Assembly: GCF_015776785.2 (NCBI RefSeq)
Contig: NZ_LFMD02000002.1
Coordinates: 1,549,329-1,613,328, forward strand
Direction of reading: 5' to 3'
Origin: Kitasatospora sp. SUK 42
GTDB taxonomy: Bacteria > Actinomycetota > Actinomycetes > Streptomycetales > Streptomycetaceae
DNA length: 64,000 bases
Position 1 is the first letter of the stretch; each line of letters opens with the position of its first letter. The notes beneath the pieces were generated by a model. The model made no database searches and was not told the DNA's origin. It saw only the letters and a program-made list of their open reading frames with translations. The position numbers and the translations under genes were made by a program. Positions 53,525-62,099 of this stretch are shown here, piece after piece.

Positions 53525-55114
53525 TCAGCGACGGATGCCGGTGGCGAACGGCAGGGTGTTGACGAAGGCCCGGTGGTGCTCGCGGTCGCACCACTCCAGC
53601 TTGAGGTAGCTCTTGCCGGCCGAGGCCCGGATGGTCCGCTTGTCGCGGGCCAGCGCCTCGGGGTTGCGCGAGGAGACCGTGATGTAGCCGACCAGGTTCA
53701 CCCCGGCCGCGCCCGACGCCAGGTCGTCACCGCGCTGATCCACCCGGCCGGTGTGCGCCAGGTCGCGCGGGTCGACCGTGCGGTTCATCTTGGCCGCCCG
53801 GCTGGCCTCCGCCTCGTCGTTGGTCTTCTCGGTCAGCATCCGCTCGATCGCGACGTCCGTGGGCTCCAGGTCCATCGTCACCGCGACCGTCCGGATCACG
53901 TCCGGGGTGTGCACCAGCAGCGGCGCCAGGAAGTTGACGCCCACCGGGGTGAGCGGCCACTCCTTGATCCACGCGGTGGCGTGGCACCACGGCTCCCGGG
54001 TCGCCGACTCGCGGGTCTTCGCCTCAAGGTACTGCGGGTGGGTCGCGTCCAGCTCCGCCGGCCAGGCGTTGCGCCGCGACATCGCCTGGATGTGGTCGAT
54101 CGGGTGGTCCGGGTCGTACATCGAGTGCAGCAGCGAGGACAGCCGGGCCTGGCCCAGCGGCTGCCGCACCCGGATGTCCGCCTCGGCCAGCCGGGCGCAG
54201 ATGTCGGTCAGCTCGCGGGCCATCACCGCCGCCAACCCGTCGTCGTCCCGGGACGGGCCGCCGGCGGCACGCTTCTCGTAGGCACTGCGCCCCATCGCGT
54301 GCGCCTCGGCGGCCAGGTCGCGGGTGTAGTGCATGCAGGCCACCAGGTACGCCCGGTGCTGCTCCGAGGAGGTCGAGACCATCGACTGCAACTGGTCGTA
54401 CGACTCCTGCAGCCAGCGCGGCGCGTCGTGGTCGCCGCGCCGCTCGACGTCCTTGGCGTGCGCGTCCGGGTCGGCCGGCAGGGTACGGGCCAGGATCTGC
54501 AACCGGGTCACGAAGCCGTCCCCGTTGGCGACGTGCTTCAGCAGCGTGCCGAAGCGGTCGACCAGCGCCTCCTGGTCCTCCGAGTCGCGCAGCCCGACGC
54601 CCGGGCCCTCGATCTCGATCGCGGCCGTCACCGTCCGCCGCTCCAGGTGCATCAGCACCCCGACCTCGTCCGGCCCGAACGGCGCGGTCAGCCAGCGCAG
54701 CCGCCCCACCCCGGGCGGCGGGCCGATCTCCACCTCACGGCCGTCCATCCGGGTGCCCGCGTCCATCGCCTCCGAACGCCACACCGCGCGCCCGCTGCGG
54801 ACCGTCCGGCGGTAGGTGCGGTTGATCTCCACCCACTTGTAGAACGTCCGCTTGCGGTACGGCACGTAGACCGCCGCGATGGCCAGCAGGGGCAGGCCGA
54901 CCAGACCGGCGATCCTCAGCGGCAGGATCGGCATCATCAGACCCCAGAGCATCCCGAGGAACGCCCCGAAGATGATCAGCAGGATCTCGCCGGACTCCCG
55001 GTTCCGGCCGATCGGCGCGTTCGGGCGGGCCTTGCCGATCAGGTAGGTGCGGCGCTGGTGCACGTACGGCTGGGCGTACTGGGCACCGTACTGGCCGAGC
55101 GGTTCGCTGCTCAC
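53525..55114 (-). CDS. PrgI/VirB4 N-terminal-like membrane protein (SCO6880 family)
   Basis: A 529-residue protein. Near its N-terminus it has two membrane helices (GEILLIIFGAFLGMLWGLMMPIL and IAGLVGLPLLAIAAVYV), like the small PrgI proteins of Gram-positive conjugation systems. The remainder resembles the N-terminal domain of VirB4/TraE (PFGPDEVGVLMHLERRTVTAAIEI, DRFGTLLKHVANGDGFVTRLQIL), with no Walker motifs. It therefore looks like PrgI fused to the front of VirB4, with the ATPase encoded by the next gene 63 bases on. The family also occurs in conjugative elements of actinobacteria. Confidence 0.82.
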   Translation of the reverse strand: MSSEPLGQYGAQYAQPYVHQRRTYLIGKARPNAPIGRNRESGEILLIIFGAFLGMLWGLMMPILPLRIAGLVGLPLLAIAAVYVPYRKRTFYKWVEINRTYRRTVRSGRAVWRSEAMDAGTRMDGREVEIGPPPGVGRLRWLTAPFGPDEVGVLMHLERRTVTAAIEIEGPGVGLRDSEDQEALVDRFGTLLKHVANGDGFVTRLQILARTLPADPDAHAKDVERRGDHDAPRWLQESYDQLQSMVSTSSEQHRAYLVACMHYTRDLAAEAHAMGRSAYEKRAAGGPSRDDDGLAAVMARELTDICARLAEADIRVRQPLGQARLSSLLHSMYDPDHPIDHIQAMSRRNAWPAELDATHPQYLEAKTRESATREPWCHATAWIKEWPLTPVGVNFLAPLLVHTPDVIRTVAVTMDLEPTDVAIERMLTEKTNDEAEASRAAKMNRTVDPRDLAHTGRVDQRGDDLASGAAGVNLVGYITVSSRNPEALARDKRTIRASAGKSYLKLEWCDREHHRAFVNTLPFATGIRR

Positions 55115-55121
55115 TTACCCG

Positions 55122-56414
55122 TCACCCCCCCTTCGCTGGATTGCTGTCGCGGATCGGAACCTGGGCCTGCGGCGGCCCGGCCTGCGGCGGTGGGGCGGGC
55201 GTACGGCCGGCGTGCGCGGCGATGCCCGGCGCGACCGAGCCGCCGCCCGCACCGCCACCGCCCCCGCCGGCCGCCTGCTGACCGCGGTCGCCGTGGGTGG
55301 TGATGCCCTGCTTCATCAGGTTCGCGGTGCCGTTGATCATCGCCGAACCGGCCTGCACGGCACTGGCCCGGGCCCGGCGCATGTTCATCATCTCGTCGCC
55401 GAAACCCGGGACGAACCGGTACACCGCGGCACTCGCGAAGATCGACAGGAACAGGATCGCCAGCCCGGACAGCACCCGGGAGAAGTCGTCGCTGGCCCCG
55501 GCCCCGGTCGCCACCGCACCCGCCAGGCCCAGGATGACCACGATGATCGGCTTCGCCAGGTCCACCGCCACCATCACCCCCGCCCACCGGCGCACGTGCT
55601 TCCACATCTGCTTGTCCACCAGCCCCGCGTACACCGCCGTACCCAGCAGCGCGCCCACGTACAGCATCGCCGCCCGGATCAGCAGCTCGATCCAGAGCAC
55701 CGCCGCCGCCAGCACCGCCACCAGCGACACCAGCACCAGGATCAGCGGCCCGCCGCCGACGTTCCCCTTCTCCAGGGTGTCGGCGAACCCGCCCAGGTAC
55801 GTCCCGGTGTCCGACTTCGTCCCGACCGCGATCGCCTTGGTCAGCCCGTCCGTCACGCTCACCACGGTGTACAGGATCAGCGGCGTGAACGCGGAGGCCA
55901 CCACGGTCAGCCACAGGAAGCCGATCGCCTCCGAGATCGCCGTCGTCAGCGGCGCCCCCCGCACCGCCCGCTTGGTCACCGCCAGCAGCCACAGCACCAG
56001 CGTGATCACCGTCGACACCGCGAACACCACCGCGTACTGCTGCAGGAACGACGCATTGGTGAAGTCCACCTGCGTCGTCCCGTCGATCGCCCCCGACAGG
56101 TTCCGCACCACCCACGCCGCCGCCTGGGCACACCCCTTGGCCAGCGACCCGAGCGGATCGGTGACGTTACTGACGGTGCCACTCCCGGGGAGCGATCCAC
56201 CACCACCGGGCGGGGCGCAGTAGACGTCGTTCCCGGGAAGGGGAACTCCCGGGCAGCTCGAGTTGGTGCCCCCGGAGCCGGGGGTGGGTGTGGGTGCGGG
56301 GTCCGCGATCGCACGGTTGGCCGTCAGCAGGACCGAAACGGCGCCGAACAGCGCCAACCCGGTCACGCGGCCGACAGTCCTCCTGACAAGGCCGGGGTTA
56401 CCGTCAGCGGGCAT
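55122..56414 (-). CDS. VirB6/TrbL-like polytopic membrane protein
   Basis: A 430-residue protein with a signal-like start (VTGLALFGAVSVLLTANRAIA), an external Cys/Pro/Gly-rich segment, about seven membrane helices (for example YAVVFAVSTVITLVLWLLAV, ILVLVSLVAVLAAAVLWIELLI) and a soluble Gly-rich C-terminus ending PIRDSNPAKGG. Size and layout fit the channel component VirB6/TrbL. ATG 56414 overlaps the end of the preceding TcpC-like gene by 11 bases, indicating coupling; the upstream frame to 56603 would overlap that gene by 200 bases and is rejected. Its stop lies 7 bases before the next gene. Confidence 0.8.
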   Translation of the reverse strand: MPADGNPGLVRRTVGRVTGLALFGAVSVLLTANRAIADPAPTPTPGSGGTNSSCPGVPLPGNDVYCAPPGGGGSLPGSGTVSNVTDPLGSLAKGCAQAAAWVVRNLSGAIDGTTQVDFTNASFLQQYAVVFAVSTVITLVLWLLAVTKRAVRGAPLTTAISEAIGFLWLTVVASAFTPLILYTVVSVTDGLTKAIAVGTKSDTGTYLGGFADTLEKGNVGGGPLILVLVSLVAVLAAAVLWIELLIRAAMLYVGALLGTAVYAGLVDKQMWKHVRRWAGVMVAVDLAKPIIVVILGLAGAVATGAGASDDFSRVLSGLAILFLSIFASAAVYRFVPGFGDEMMNMRRARASAVQAGSAMINGTANLMKQGITTHGDRGQQAAGGGGGGAGGGSVAPGIAAHAGRTPAPPPQAGPPQAQVPIRDSNPAKGG

Positions 56415-57222
56415 AGCGGAAGCCTCCGAACTGCTCGACGGCACCAGTGATCTCCTCCGCAGTCGCGGCTTGCTGATCTGGCGGGACAGGTGCTGGGCCC
56501 GCCACTCGGCTGTAGTCAGTGAGCTTCCAGTCCGTTCCGGTCCACCGCAGGCTGAGGCTGAGCGTGAACCATTCCTCGGAAACCGGCTTGGTCGACCGCT
56601 CACCGGCCAGCCCGAACAAGCCAGTGCACCAAACGTCGACCTTGACGCTCTCCGCGGTGTAGTTGTTGTTCTTGGAACCGACCGGAATCGTCCGACTCAC
56701 GAAGGTCAAGCCCTTGGGCGGCTGCCCCTGGGCGTCGACACCGAACCGTGCTGCCGTCTCCGGCGTGAAGCCCTGGTCCAGTCGGCTCTGCAGTCCCCCC
56801 GCCGCGCCCGGGTCGGCGATGGTGGCGATGATGGTGTGGCGGCTGTCGGTGCGGAACATGTCCGTGGAGCCGATCGCCACCGCGTAGTTGGTCGCGGCGG
56901 ACTGGGCGCCCTGTTCGTTGTGCGGGTAGCCGGAGGGGATGCCGTTGACGGTGGTGCCGACGGGCTGGTCGCCGCTGGGGCCGGGGCCGGCGCCGGAGGG
57001 GGCGGTGGGGGCCGCCGCGTGGTCGGCGGAGCCGCCCGCGTTGCCGGGGGCGGGCTTGGCGCGGTTGGCGATGGAGATGGCCACCACGAGCAGGGTGACC
57101 ACCACGAGGACGGTCAGCAGGGTGCGCAGCGGCTTGGACTGACGGAGGGTCGGCGTGGATACGGGCTGTTCGCCGACCGGCAGCCGCGTACGGGTGTGCG
57201 GCTGGTCGTCGGACAACGGCAC
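56404..57222 (-). CDS. TcpC-like conjugation-system membrane protein
   Basis: A 272-residue bitopic protein: a short cytoplasmic N-terminus, one membrane helix (PLRTLLTVLVVVTLLVVAISI) and an external region with two likely NTF2-like folds (SAATNYAVAIGSTDMF onward, then SVKVDVWCTGLFGLAG and WFTLSLSLRWTGTDWKLTDY). This is the shape of TcpC/VirB8-like components of Gram-positive conjugation machines. The base composition of its 5' half is somewhat less extreme than its neighbours. It overlaps the VirB6-like gene and follows the VirB2-like gene by 166 bases. Confidence 0.78.
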   Translation of the reverse strand: MPLSDDQPHTRTRLPVGEQPVSTPTLRQSKPLRTLLTVLVVVTLLVVAISIANRAKPAPGNAGGSADHAAAPTAPSGAGPGPSGDQPVGTTVNGIPSGYPHNEQGAQSAATNYAVAIGSTDMFRTDSRHTIIATIADPGAAGGLQSRLDQGFTPETAARFGVDAQGQPPKGLTFVSRTIPVGSKNNNYTAESVKVDVWCTGLFGLAGERSTKPVSEEWFTLSLSLRWTGTDWKLTDYSRVAGPAPVPPDQQAATAEEITGAVEQFGGFRYAR

Positions 57223-57388
57223 GGCGGCCCTCCTGGTGCTGGGAGCCGGGGGCGGCTCCGGGGGCTCTCCGTCCGGGGGCGGGCGCGGGCGGAGGGTGGG
57301 AACGGGGGTGGACTCCTGGGCGGTCGGCCGCTGGGACGTCCGGGCGGGGGCCCGTCCTCAGTCTGGCCGACTCACTGCTGTCTGATCG

Positions 57389-57745
57389 TCAGATAGCCAT
57401 GCCGTAGACAATGGTGAACAGAGTGCCGAGTGATCCGATGATGAACACGCCGGTCAGCCCGGCGATGATCAGCCCCTTGCCCTGTTCGGCGCCGAAGCTG
57501 TCGCGCATCGCGGTCGCGCCGATCCGCTGTTTGGCCGCGCCCCAGACCGCGATGCCGAGGCAGACCAGGATGGCGACGGCCATGATGACCTCGACCATCA
57601 CCCGGGCCTCCGAGCCGAGGCTCGCGAACGGGCCCCAGTCCGGGGCGATCCCGCCGATGATGGTGTCGATATTCGGTTTCTTGGGTGGGTCCTCGGCCAG
57701 GTGGCCGACCGCATGGGTGTGCACGCTGCTCAGGTTCATTTCCAT
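57389..57745 (-). CDS. VirB2-like small two-span membrane protein
   Basis: A 118-residue protein with two hydrophobic helices (VEVIMAVAILVCLGIAVWGAA and GLIIAGLTGVFIIGSLGTLFTI) separated by a short polar loop (KQRIGATAMRDSFGAEQGK). This size and layout resemble VirB2/TrbC pilin subunits. A hydrophilic N-terminal part of about 45 residues precedes them, without a clear signal peptide. It is the first gene of the minus-strand operon. Identification as VirB2-like is by topology and context, not by strong sequence motifs. Confidence 0.68.
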   Translation of the reverse strand: MEMNLSSVHTHAVGHLAEDPPKKPNIDTIIGGIAPDWGPFASLGSEARVMVEVIMAVAILVCLGIAVWGAAKQRIGATAMRDSFGAEQGKGLIIAGLTGVFIIGSLGTLFTIVYGMAI

Positions 57746-57978
57746 CTCACCGCCCGATCAGGCAAATTCAAGGGCCCTGACCCCGCCCGCGCGAAGGGTC
57801 GGTGCCTATTCTTGGCCAGATCTGATGTCGACTTGGCTACTTCTCGCAGATTGGTCGTGAGGCACCGGACACGTACGCGAGGATGTCCACCGTACGAAGG
57901 ATAGCGCTCACTCTTTGTATCTCTGATGATTGCGGTGAGCAACGCCTTCCGGGACACTTCGACTGACGACTCGTCGGG
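57746..57978. other. Divergent promoter region of the secretion-like genes
   Basis: About 230 bases between the VirB2-like gene and the divergent peptidoglycan hydrolase. It is AT-richer than its surroundings (notably 57900-57960) and carries no gene. It should hold promoters for both directions; I could not define -35 and -10 elements with confidence. Confidence 0.5.
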
Positions 57979-59136
57979 ATGGTGCTGATGGTACTCCGGA
58001 AGGGCGGTACTGCCGCCGTCGCTGCGGGAGTTGTCGCGTTCGGCTTCCTCGGCCTGGTGACGATGGGGACATATGCGGCAAGCGGGACGCCGCAGCAGGC
58101 GGCGAATCGTTCCGCCCTCTCTCCCGGTACGGTCCCGGCGGCCTACCAGGAGACGATCCAGAAGTGGGGCACGTTGTGCCCGGAGATCTCCCCGCCGATG
58201 CTCGCGGCGCAGCTGTACCAGGAAAGCGGTTTCGATCCCAAGGCCCAATCCGGCGTCGGCGCGCAGGGAATGGCGCAGTTCATGCCGGGCACCTGGGCGA
58301 TGTACGGAACGGACGGCAACGGGGACGGCAGGAAGGACGTCTGGGACCCGTACGACGCGATCGCCTCGGCGGCGGTCTACGACTGCGCGCTCGCCAAGGA
58401 CGTCGCCAATGTGCCCGGCGACCCGCAGGCCAACGTGCTGGCCGCCTACAACGCGGGCCCGTACGCGGTGACGAAGAACAGGGGGGTGCCGCCGTACCGG
58501 GAGACCCAGGGCTACGTGCGGAACATCCAGGCGATGGCCCGCAGTTTCACCGCGTCGACCGCGCCGGTGGAGGTGTCCTCGCAGTCGGCGGCCGCGATCT
58601 ACTTCGCGCAGACCAAGCTCGGCACGCCGTACCTGTGGGGCGGTGACGGCACGGCCGCGGACAACGGGCGGTTCGACTGCTCCGGGCTGACCAAGGCGGC
58701 GTTCGAGAGCGTGGGCATCGAGCTGCCCCGGGTGGCCAACGACCAGTGGTACGCCGGCCCGCACCCGTCGCGCGACCAGTTGCGGCCTGGCGACCTGGTG
58801 TTCTGGGCGACGGACCTGAGCGATCCGCGGAGCATCCACCACGTCGGGATCTACGTCGGCGGCGGCTACATGCTCGACGCCCCGCACACCGGGGCGGTGA
58901 TCCGCTACGACAAGATCGACACCAGGGAGTACATCGGCGCGACCCGGGTCACCTCGGACGGCGCCCAGGCGCTGCCGACCCGCAACAGCCAGGGCGCGGT
59001 CAACGCCCCCAGCCGTCCGGGTGACCCGCAGGCCACGACCTCCCCCACCGCCGGCCCGACGACCGCCCCGGCCCAGCCCGCGCTCGCGGCCCCGGCGGCC
59101 CCGACCGGGCCGGGACGCCCGGTCGGGAACGGCTGA
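57979..59136 (+). CDS. Two-domain peptidoglycan hydrolase (lytic transglycosylase plus NlpC/P60)
   Basis: A 385-residue exported enzyme. After an N-terminal hydrophobic segment (GVVAFGFLGLVTMGTYA) comes a lytic transglycosylase domain with the catalytic Glu in LAAQLYQESGFDPKAQS and AYNAGP later. It is followed by an NlpC/P60 endopeptidase with Cys in RFDCSGLTKAAFE and His in SIHHVGIYVGGG. A Pro/Ala/Thr-rich tail closes it. VirB1- and TcpG-type hydrolases open the wall for type IV secretion machines; this gene diverges directly from the secretion-like operon, so that role is likely. ATG 57979 has a weak ribosome site; ATG 57988 is possible. Confidence 0.88.
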   Translation: MVLMVLRKGGTAAVAAGVVAFGFLGLVTMGTYAASGTPQQAANRSALSPGTVPAAYQETIQKWGTLCPEISPPMLAAQLYQESGFDPKAQSGVGAQGMAQFMPGTWAMYGTDGNGDGRKDVWDPYDAIASAAVYDCALAKDVANVPGDPQANVLAAYNAGPYAVTKNRGVPPYRETQGYVRNIQAMARSFTASTAPVEVSSQSAAAIYFAQTKLGTPYLWGGDGTAADNGRFDCSGLTKAAFESVGIELPRVANDQWYAGPHPSRDQLRPGDLVFWATDLSDPRSIHHVGIYVGGGYMLDAPHTGAVIRYDKIDTREYIGATRVTSDGAQALPTRNSQGAVNAPSRPGDPQATTSPTAGPTTAPAQPALAAPAAPTGPGRPVGNG

Positions 59137-59314
59137 GCCCCGGGGGACCTGTGTGCGCGCTGTGGACGCTGAGTCAAGTTTCCATAACCGCGCGTTCCCG
59201 TGGAACGCTGTGTCCCGGCGTTGACGTTGGGTCCGGTGGCCCCTCGTCAGCTTTTCCCCGCCGGGCGGGCCCCGGCCGAACGACCAGATGCAGCGGACCA
59301 GAAGGAGGTGCGGC

Positions 59315-60037
59315 GTGTCGACGCCGCTTGCCGACACGACCAACCCCGACCTCGGCCTGCTCCGCGCCGTCAACGGCCTGGCCAAGAGCTCCCCGCGGTG
59401 GCTGGACCACCTGGTCTCGTGGGTCGGCGAGTACGGCATCCTGATCGGCCTGGCGATGCTCGGGCTGGTGGGCTGGCTGCAGGCCAGACGCCGCCCGGAC
59501 GCGCCGGTGGCGATCGCCGGACTGCTCTGGGTGCCGCTCTCGGTCGCGGTCGCCGAGCTGGCCAACCTGCCGATCGCCGCGATCGTGAACCGCCCGCGCC
59601 CCTTCGTCGACCACCCCGACCTGCTGGTGCTGGTGGACGGCAAGGCGGGCACCCACTCCTTCGTCAGCGACCACTCGACCATGACGATGGCGGTCGCGGT
59701 GGCGCTGTTCCTGGTGAACCGCAGGCTCGGCTGGATCGCCGGCGGTCTGGCCCTGCTGCAGGGCTTCTGCCGGATGTTCATGGGCGTCCACTACCCGACG
59801 GACGTGATCGGCGGCTTCGCGCTCGCGGTCGCCGTGGTGCTGCTGCTGGCACCGATCGCGATGGCGGTGCTGGTGCCGTTCTGCCACGCGCTGAGCCGGA
59901 CGGCCGTCGCCCCGCTGATCCGGGCCCCGGAGCGCGGCGGCGCGGGCCGCGGCGGGGCCGTCGCGCGCGGCCGTCGGCGCGGGCGCGGGGCGGTGCGCGC
60001 CGAGGAGCAGCCGCCGGAGTCCGACCTCGCGGCCTAA
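59315..60037 (+). CDS. PAP2 family phosphatase
   Basis: A 240-residue integral membrane phosphatase of the phosphatidic acid phosphatase type 2 family. The motifs are NRPRPF, SFVSDHST (a variant of PSGH with Asp for Gly) and RMFMGVHYPTDVIGG with the catalytic His. Six helices are visible. Likely substrates are polyprenyl or lipid phosphates such as undecaprenyl diphosphate. The start is GTG 59315, with AAGGAGGTG giving an excellent ribosome site. The basic Arg-rich C-terminal tail is low-complexity. Its last four bases overlap the end of the convergent small gene. Confidence 0.9.
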   Translation: MSTPLADTTNPDLGLLRAVNGLAKSSPRWLDHLVSWVGEYGILIGLAMLGLVGWLQARRRPDAPVAIAGLLWVPLSVAVAELANLPIAAIVNRPRPFVDHPDLLVLVDGKAGTHSFVSDHSTMTMAVAVALFLVNRRLGWIAGGLALLQGFCRMFMGVHYPTDVIGGFALAVAVVLLLAPIAMAVLVPFCHALSRTAVAPLIRAPERGGAGRGGAVARGRRRGRGAVRAEEQPPESDLAA

Positions 60038-60237
60038 TCCAGCTCCCCGCCGCCGTTCTCCGCCAGGTGCCCGCCGCCTTCCCGGCGGGCCAGGTCCCGG
60101 GAGCGGCGGGCCGGCGCGTACCAGCCGCAGCTACAGGTCGCGAAGGCGAAGGAACCGCGCTCGCTGATCGCGACGCGGTGCTCGGGCATCCGGGTGGTGC
60201 CGGGCGCGGCCGGCAGCTCACTGTGCACGTGGTTCAC
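60034..60237 (-). CDS. Small conserved protein with CSCGW motif
   Basis: A 67-residue soluble protein: HRVAISERGSFAFATCSCGWYAPARRSRDLARREGGGHL. The Cys-x-Cys-Gly-Trp strand pair resembles half of a zinc knuckle, and the late His could add a ligand, so metal binding is possible. GTG 60237 has GGGAG at a spacing of eight. Similar short proteins are common in streptomycetes. It overlaps the PAP2 gene end by four bases. Confidence 0.7.
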   Translation of the reverse strand: MNHVHSELPAAPGTTRMPEHRVAISERGSFAFATCSCGWYAPARRSRDLARREGGGHLAENGGGELD

Positions 60238-60396
60238 CGTAACGCTCCCGGGCCCGTCGTGCGACGTGCTCCGCTCCCCCGGCCCCGTAACCCTTCGCGC
60301 CCCAACTCGTTTACCCGGAAAGAGCTCTGCCCACCCGGTGCCTCAGCCGGTGCCGCCGTCGGCGGGGCAGTCGGGCCCGAGGGGGTTGTCGCGAGG

Positions 60397-61302
60397 ATGA
60401 AGATGACCGACCAGCAGCGCACCGGGCGGCCAGCGCGCCGTCCGGGTCCGCACCTGCGCTCGGCGGCCGGGGCCGCCCTGCTCGCCGCCGCCCTGGCCGC
60501 GGGGGCCGCCGGCTGCTCGGGCCACTCCGGCGCCGGCTCCTCCGACCAGCAGTCGGGTGCCCCGGACCAGCTGGCCGCCGACCCGCTGACGGCCGTTCGG
60601 GGCGCCGCCGACATCACCGGCCGCACCGGTTCGGCGCACACCGCCACCGAGCTGGTCACCGAGTCCGCCGAGAAGAAGGCCTCGTTCACCGGGACCGGCG
60701 GCTACGACTACGTGAAGCGGATCGGCCGGCTGGAGGTCCAGGTGCCGCCGGGCGCGGCGACCACCGGGAGGATCGTCGAGGTGGTCCTGCCGGGCACGGT
60801 CTACCTGCAGAACAGCGGCGCCAAGGTGCCCGAGGGCAAGTGGGTCAAGCTGGACGTGCGTCAGCTGCCGGACGGCAACCTGGTCAGCAGCGGCGCCACC
60901 GACCCGGCCTCGGCGGCGGGCGCGCTGCGCGGGGTGCAGAAGGCCGAGCTGGTCGGCACCGACACCGTGGACGGGACCGTGCTGCACCACTACCGGGGCA
61001 CCCTGGACCTGTCCAAGGCGGCCGACGCGACCGGCGGCCGGGGCGGGGACGGCCTGCGGATGGGCGCGCAGACCTTCACCGCGAAGGAGGTCCCGTACGA
61101 CGCCTGGCTGGACGACCAGGGCCGGCTGCACAAGGTGGTCGAGGTGTTCACCTTCGCCGGGGTGGCCGGGTCGAAGGAGGCCAAGGACCAGGTGAAGGTG
61201 ACCTCGACCACCTCGCTGTCGGACTTCGGCAAGCCGGTCGACGCGGCGGAGCCGCCGGCCTCGGACATCTACCAGATGAAGCCCTCGGAGAGCCCGAAGT
61301 AG
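60397..61302 (+). CDS. LppX/LprG-like lipoprotein
   Basis: A 301-residue lipoprotein: signal peptide with lipobox AAGAAGCSG near residue 43, then a domain like mycobacterial LppX_LprAFG (SAHTATELVTESAEKKASFTG, VVLPGTVYLQN, VLHHYRGTLDLSK, YDAWLDDQGRLHKVVEVFTF). Such proteins hold a lipid in a half-barrel pocket and carry it across the envelope. ATG 60397 or ATG 60403 can serve; GAGG precedes the second by six bases. It is a monocistronic gene ended by a hairpin. Confidence 0.85.
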   Translation: MKMTDQQRTGRPARRPGPHLRSAAGAALLAAALAAGAAGCSGHSGAGSSDQQSGAPDQLAADPLTAVRGAADITGRTGSAHTATELVTESAEKKASFTGTGGYDYVKRIGRLEVQVPPGAATTGRIVEVVLPGTVYLQNSGAKVPEGKWVKLDVRQLPDGNLVSSGATDPASAAGALRGVQKAELVGTDTVDGTVLHHYRGTLDLSKAADATGGRGGDGLRMGAQTFTAKEVPYDAWLDDQGRLHKVVEVFTFAGVAGSKEAKDQVKVTSTTSLSDFGKPVDAAEPPASDIYQMKPSESPK

Positions 61303-61316
61303 CCCGCCGGGGCAGC

Positions 61317-61353
61317 GCTCCGGCGCCGGGGCGAGACGGGGCGCCGCCGGAGC
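61317..61353 (+). terminator. Terminator of the lipoprotein gene
   Basis: GCTCCGGCG (61317-61325) and CGCCGGAGC (61345-61353) pair around a GC-rich loop, 14 bases after the stop codon. Confidence 0.55.
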
Positions 61354-61498
61354 GGGTGGCCGTCCGGGGAGCGGTGGCCACCCGTTTCGGCGGCGCCGAG
61401 ATGGCCCGTCCGTGCCATGTGGACGGGCCCCGGAGTGCCTAGGCTGGACATCGGGTGGCTGCCGCCCGGGCTGGCGAGGCGCTGAAGGGGTGGTGCAG

Positions 61499-61687
61499 GT
61501 GGTGTCGTCCACGGGCGGCCGCAGCGGTGGCCACGACGACGCGGCCCTCGACGAGATCGAGCTGGCCGGCGAGCTGATGATCGCCGCGACGGCCAGTTCC
61601 TGCGACCGGCTGCCGACCGAACGGATCGACGAGGTGCTGCTGGACCGGGTGGACCCCGGCCGGGCCGAGCGGGAGGGCGAAGGCTAG
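61499..61687 (+). CDS. Small conserved acidic protein
   Basis: A 62-residue protein (HDDAALDEIELAGELMIAAT, then RLPTERIDEVLL) with no known domain; the helical ELAGELMIAA core looks amphipathic. The start is GTG 61499 or 61502, after GAAGGGG. It converges on csoR with 22 bases between stops. The composition is normal for a real gene, and similar short proteins occur in this position in streptomycetes as I recall. Function unknown. Confidence 0.65.
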   Translation: MVSSTGGRSGGHDDAALDEIELAGELMIAATASSCDRLPTERIDEVLLDRVDPGRAEREGEG

Positions 61688-61709
61688 GGCCCGCCTTCGG
61701 GCCCCGGCC

Positions 61710-62099
61710 TCAGCTGCGCAGCAGTCGGCTGATCGCCGCCGAGGCCTCCGCCACCTTGGCGTCCAGCTCGGTTCCGCCCTGCTCGGCGGCCGCGGCGACG
61801 CAGTGCCGCAGGTGCTCCTCCAGCAGGGAGAGCGCGAAGGACTGCAGGGCCTTGGTGCTGGCCGAGACCTGGGTGAGCACGTCGATGCAGTAGACGTCCT
61901 CGTCGACCATCCGCTGGAGGCCGCGGATCTGGCCCTCGATCCGGCGCAGCCGCTTGAGGTGCGCGTCCTTCTGCGCGCTGTAGCCGTGCGGGCCGCCGTG
62001 GTGACCGGCGGCCTCGGGGACGGCCGTGGTGGGGGTGCCGGGGTGGGGGTCGGTCCCGTGCGCGTGGTCCGGCTCGGTGCGCGCTTGCGTCGTGGTCAT
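61710..62099 (-). CDS. csoR: Copper-sensing repressor CsoR
   Basis: A 129-residue all-helical metalloregulator. The copper(I) ligands are Cys71 (DVYCIDVL), His96 and Cys100 (EEHLRHC), with the exact spacing of the family's Cys-His-Cys set. The central RRIEGQIRGLQRMV is the family signature. A His-rich N-terminal extension (residues 12-38 contain seven His) is unusual and could bind extra copper. CsoR represses copper export genes until copper binds. ATG 62099 gives the normal start. No copper ATPase or chaperone gene adjoins, so targets lie elsewhere or it is autoregulated. Confidence 0.92.
   Translation of the reverse strand: MTTTQARTEPDHAHGTDPHPGTPTTAVPEAAGHHGGPHGYSAQKDAHLKRLRRIEGQIRGLQRMVDEDVYCIDVLTQVSASTKALQSFALSLLEEHLRHCVAAAAEQGGTELDAKVAEASAAISRLLRS

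Noticed and set aside
52226-55303. Plus-strand open frame of 1025 codons opposite the VirB4-like genes
   Set aside because: Arg/His/Gln-rich antisense read of two well-supported ATPase-system genes; no recognisable fold or start signal.
56414-56603. Longer N-terminus for the VirB6-like gene
   Set aside because: It would overlap the TcpC-like coding region by about 200 bases, and the added residues are Ser/Arg-rich with no conserved features, while ATG 56414 directly precedes a signal-like segment.
52112-59136. An active integrative conjugative element
   Set aside because: No integrase, relaxase, replication gene, coupling protein or flanking direct repeats, and base composition matches the core genome.
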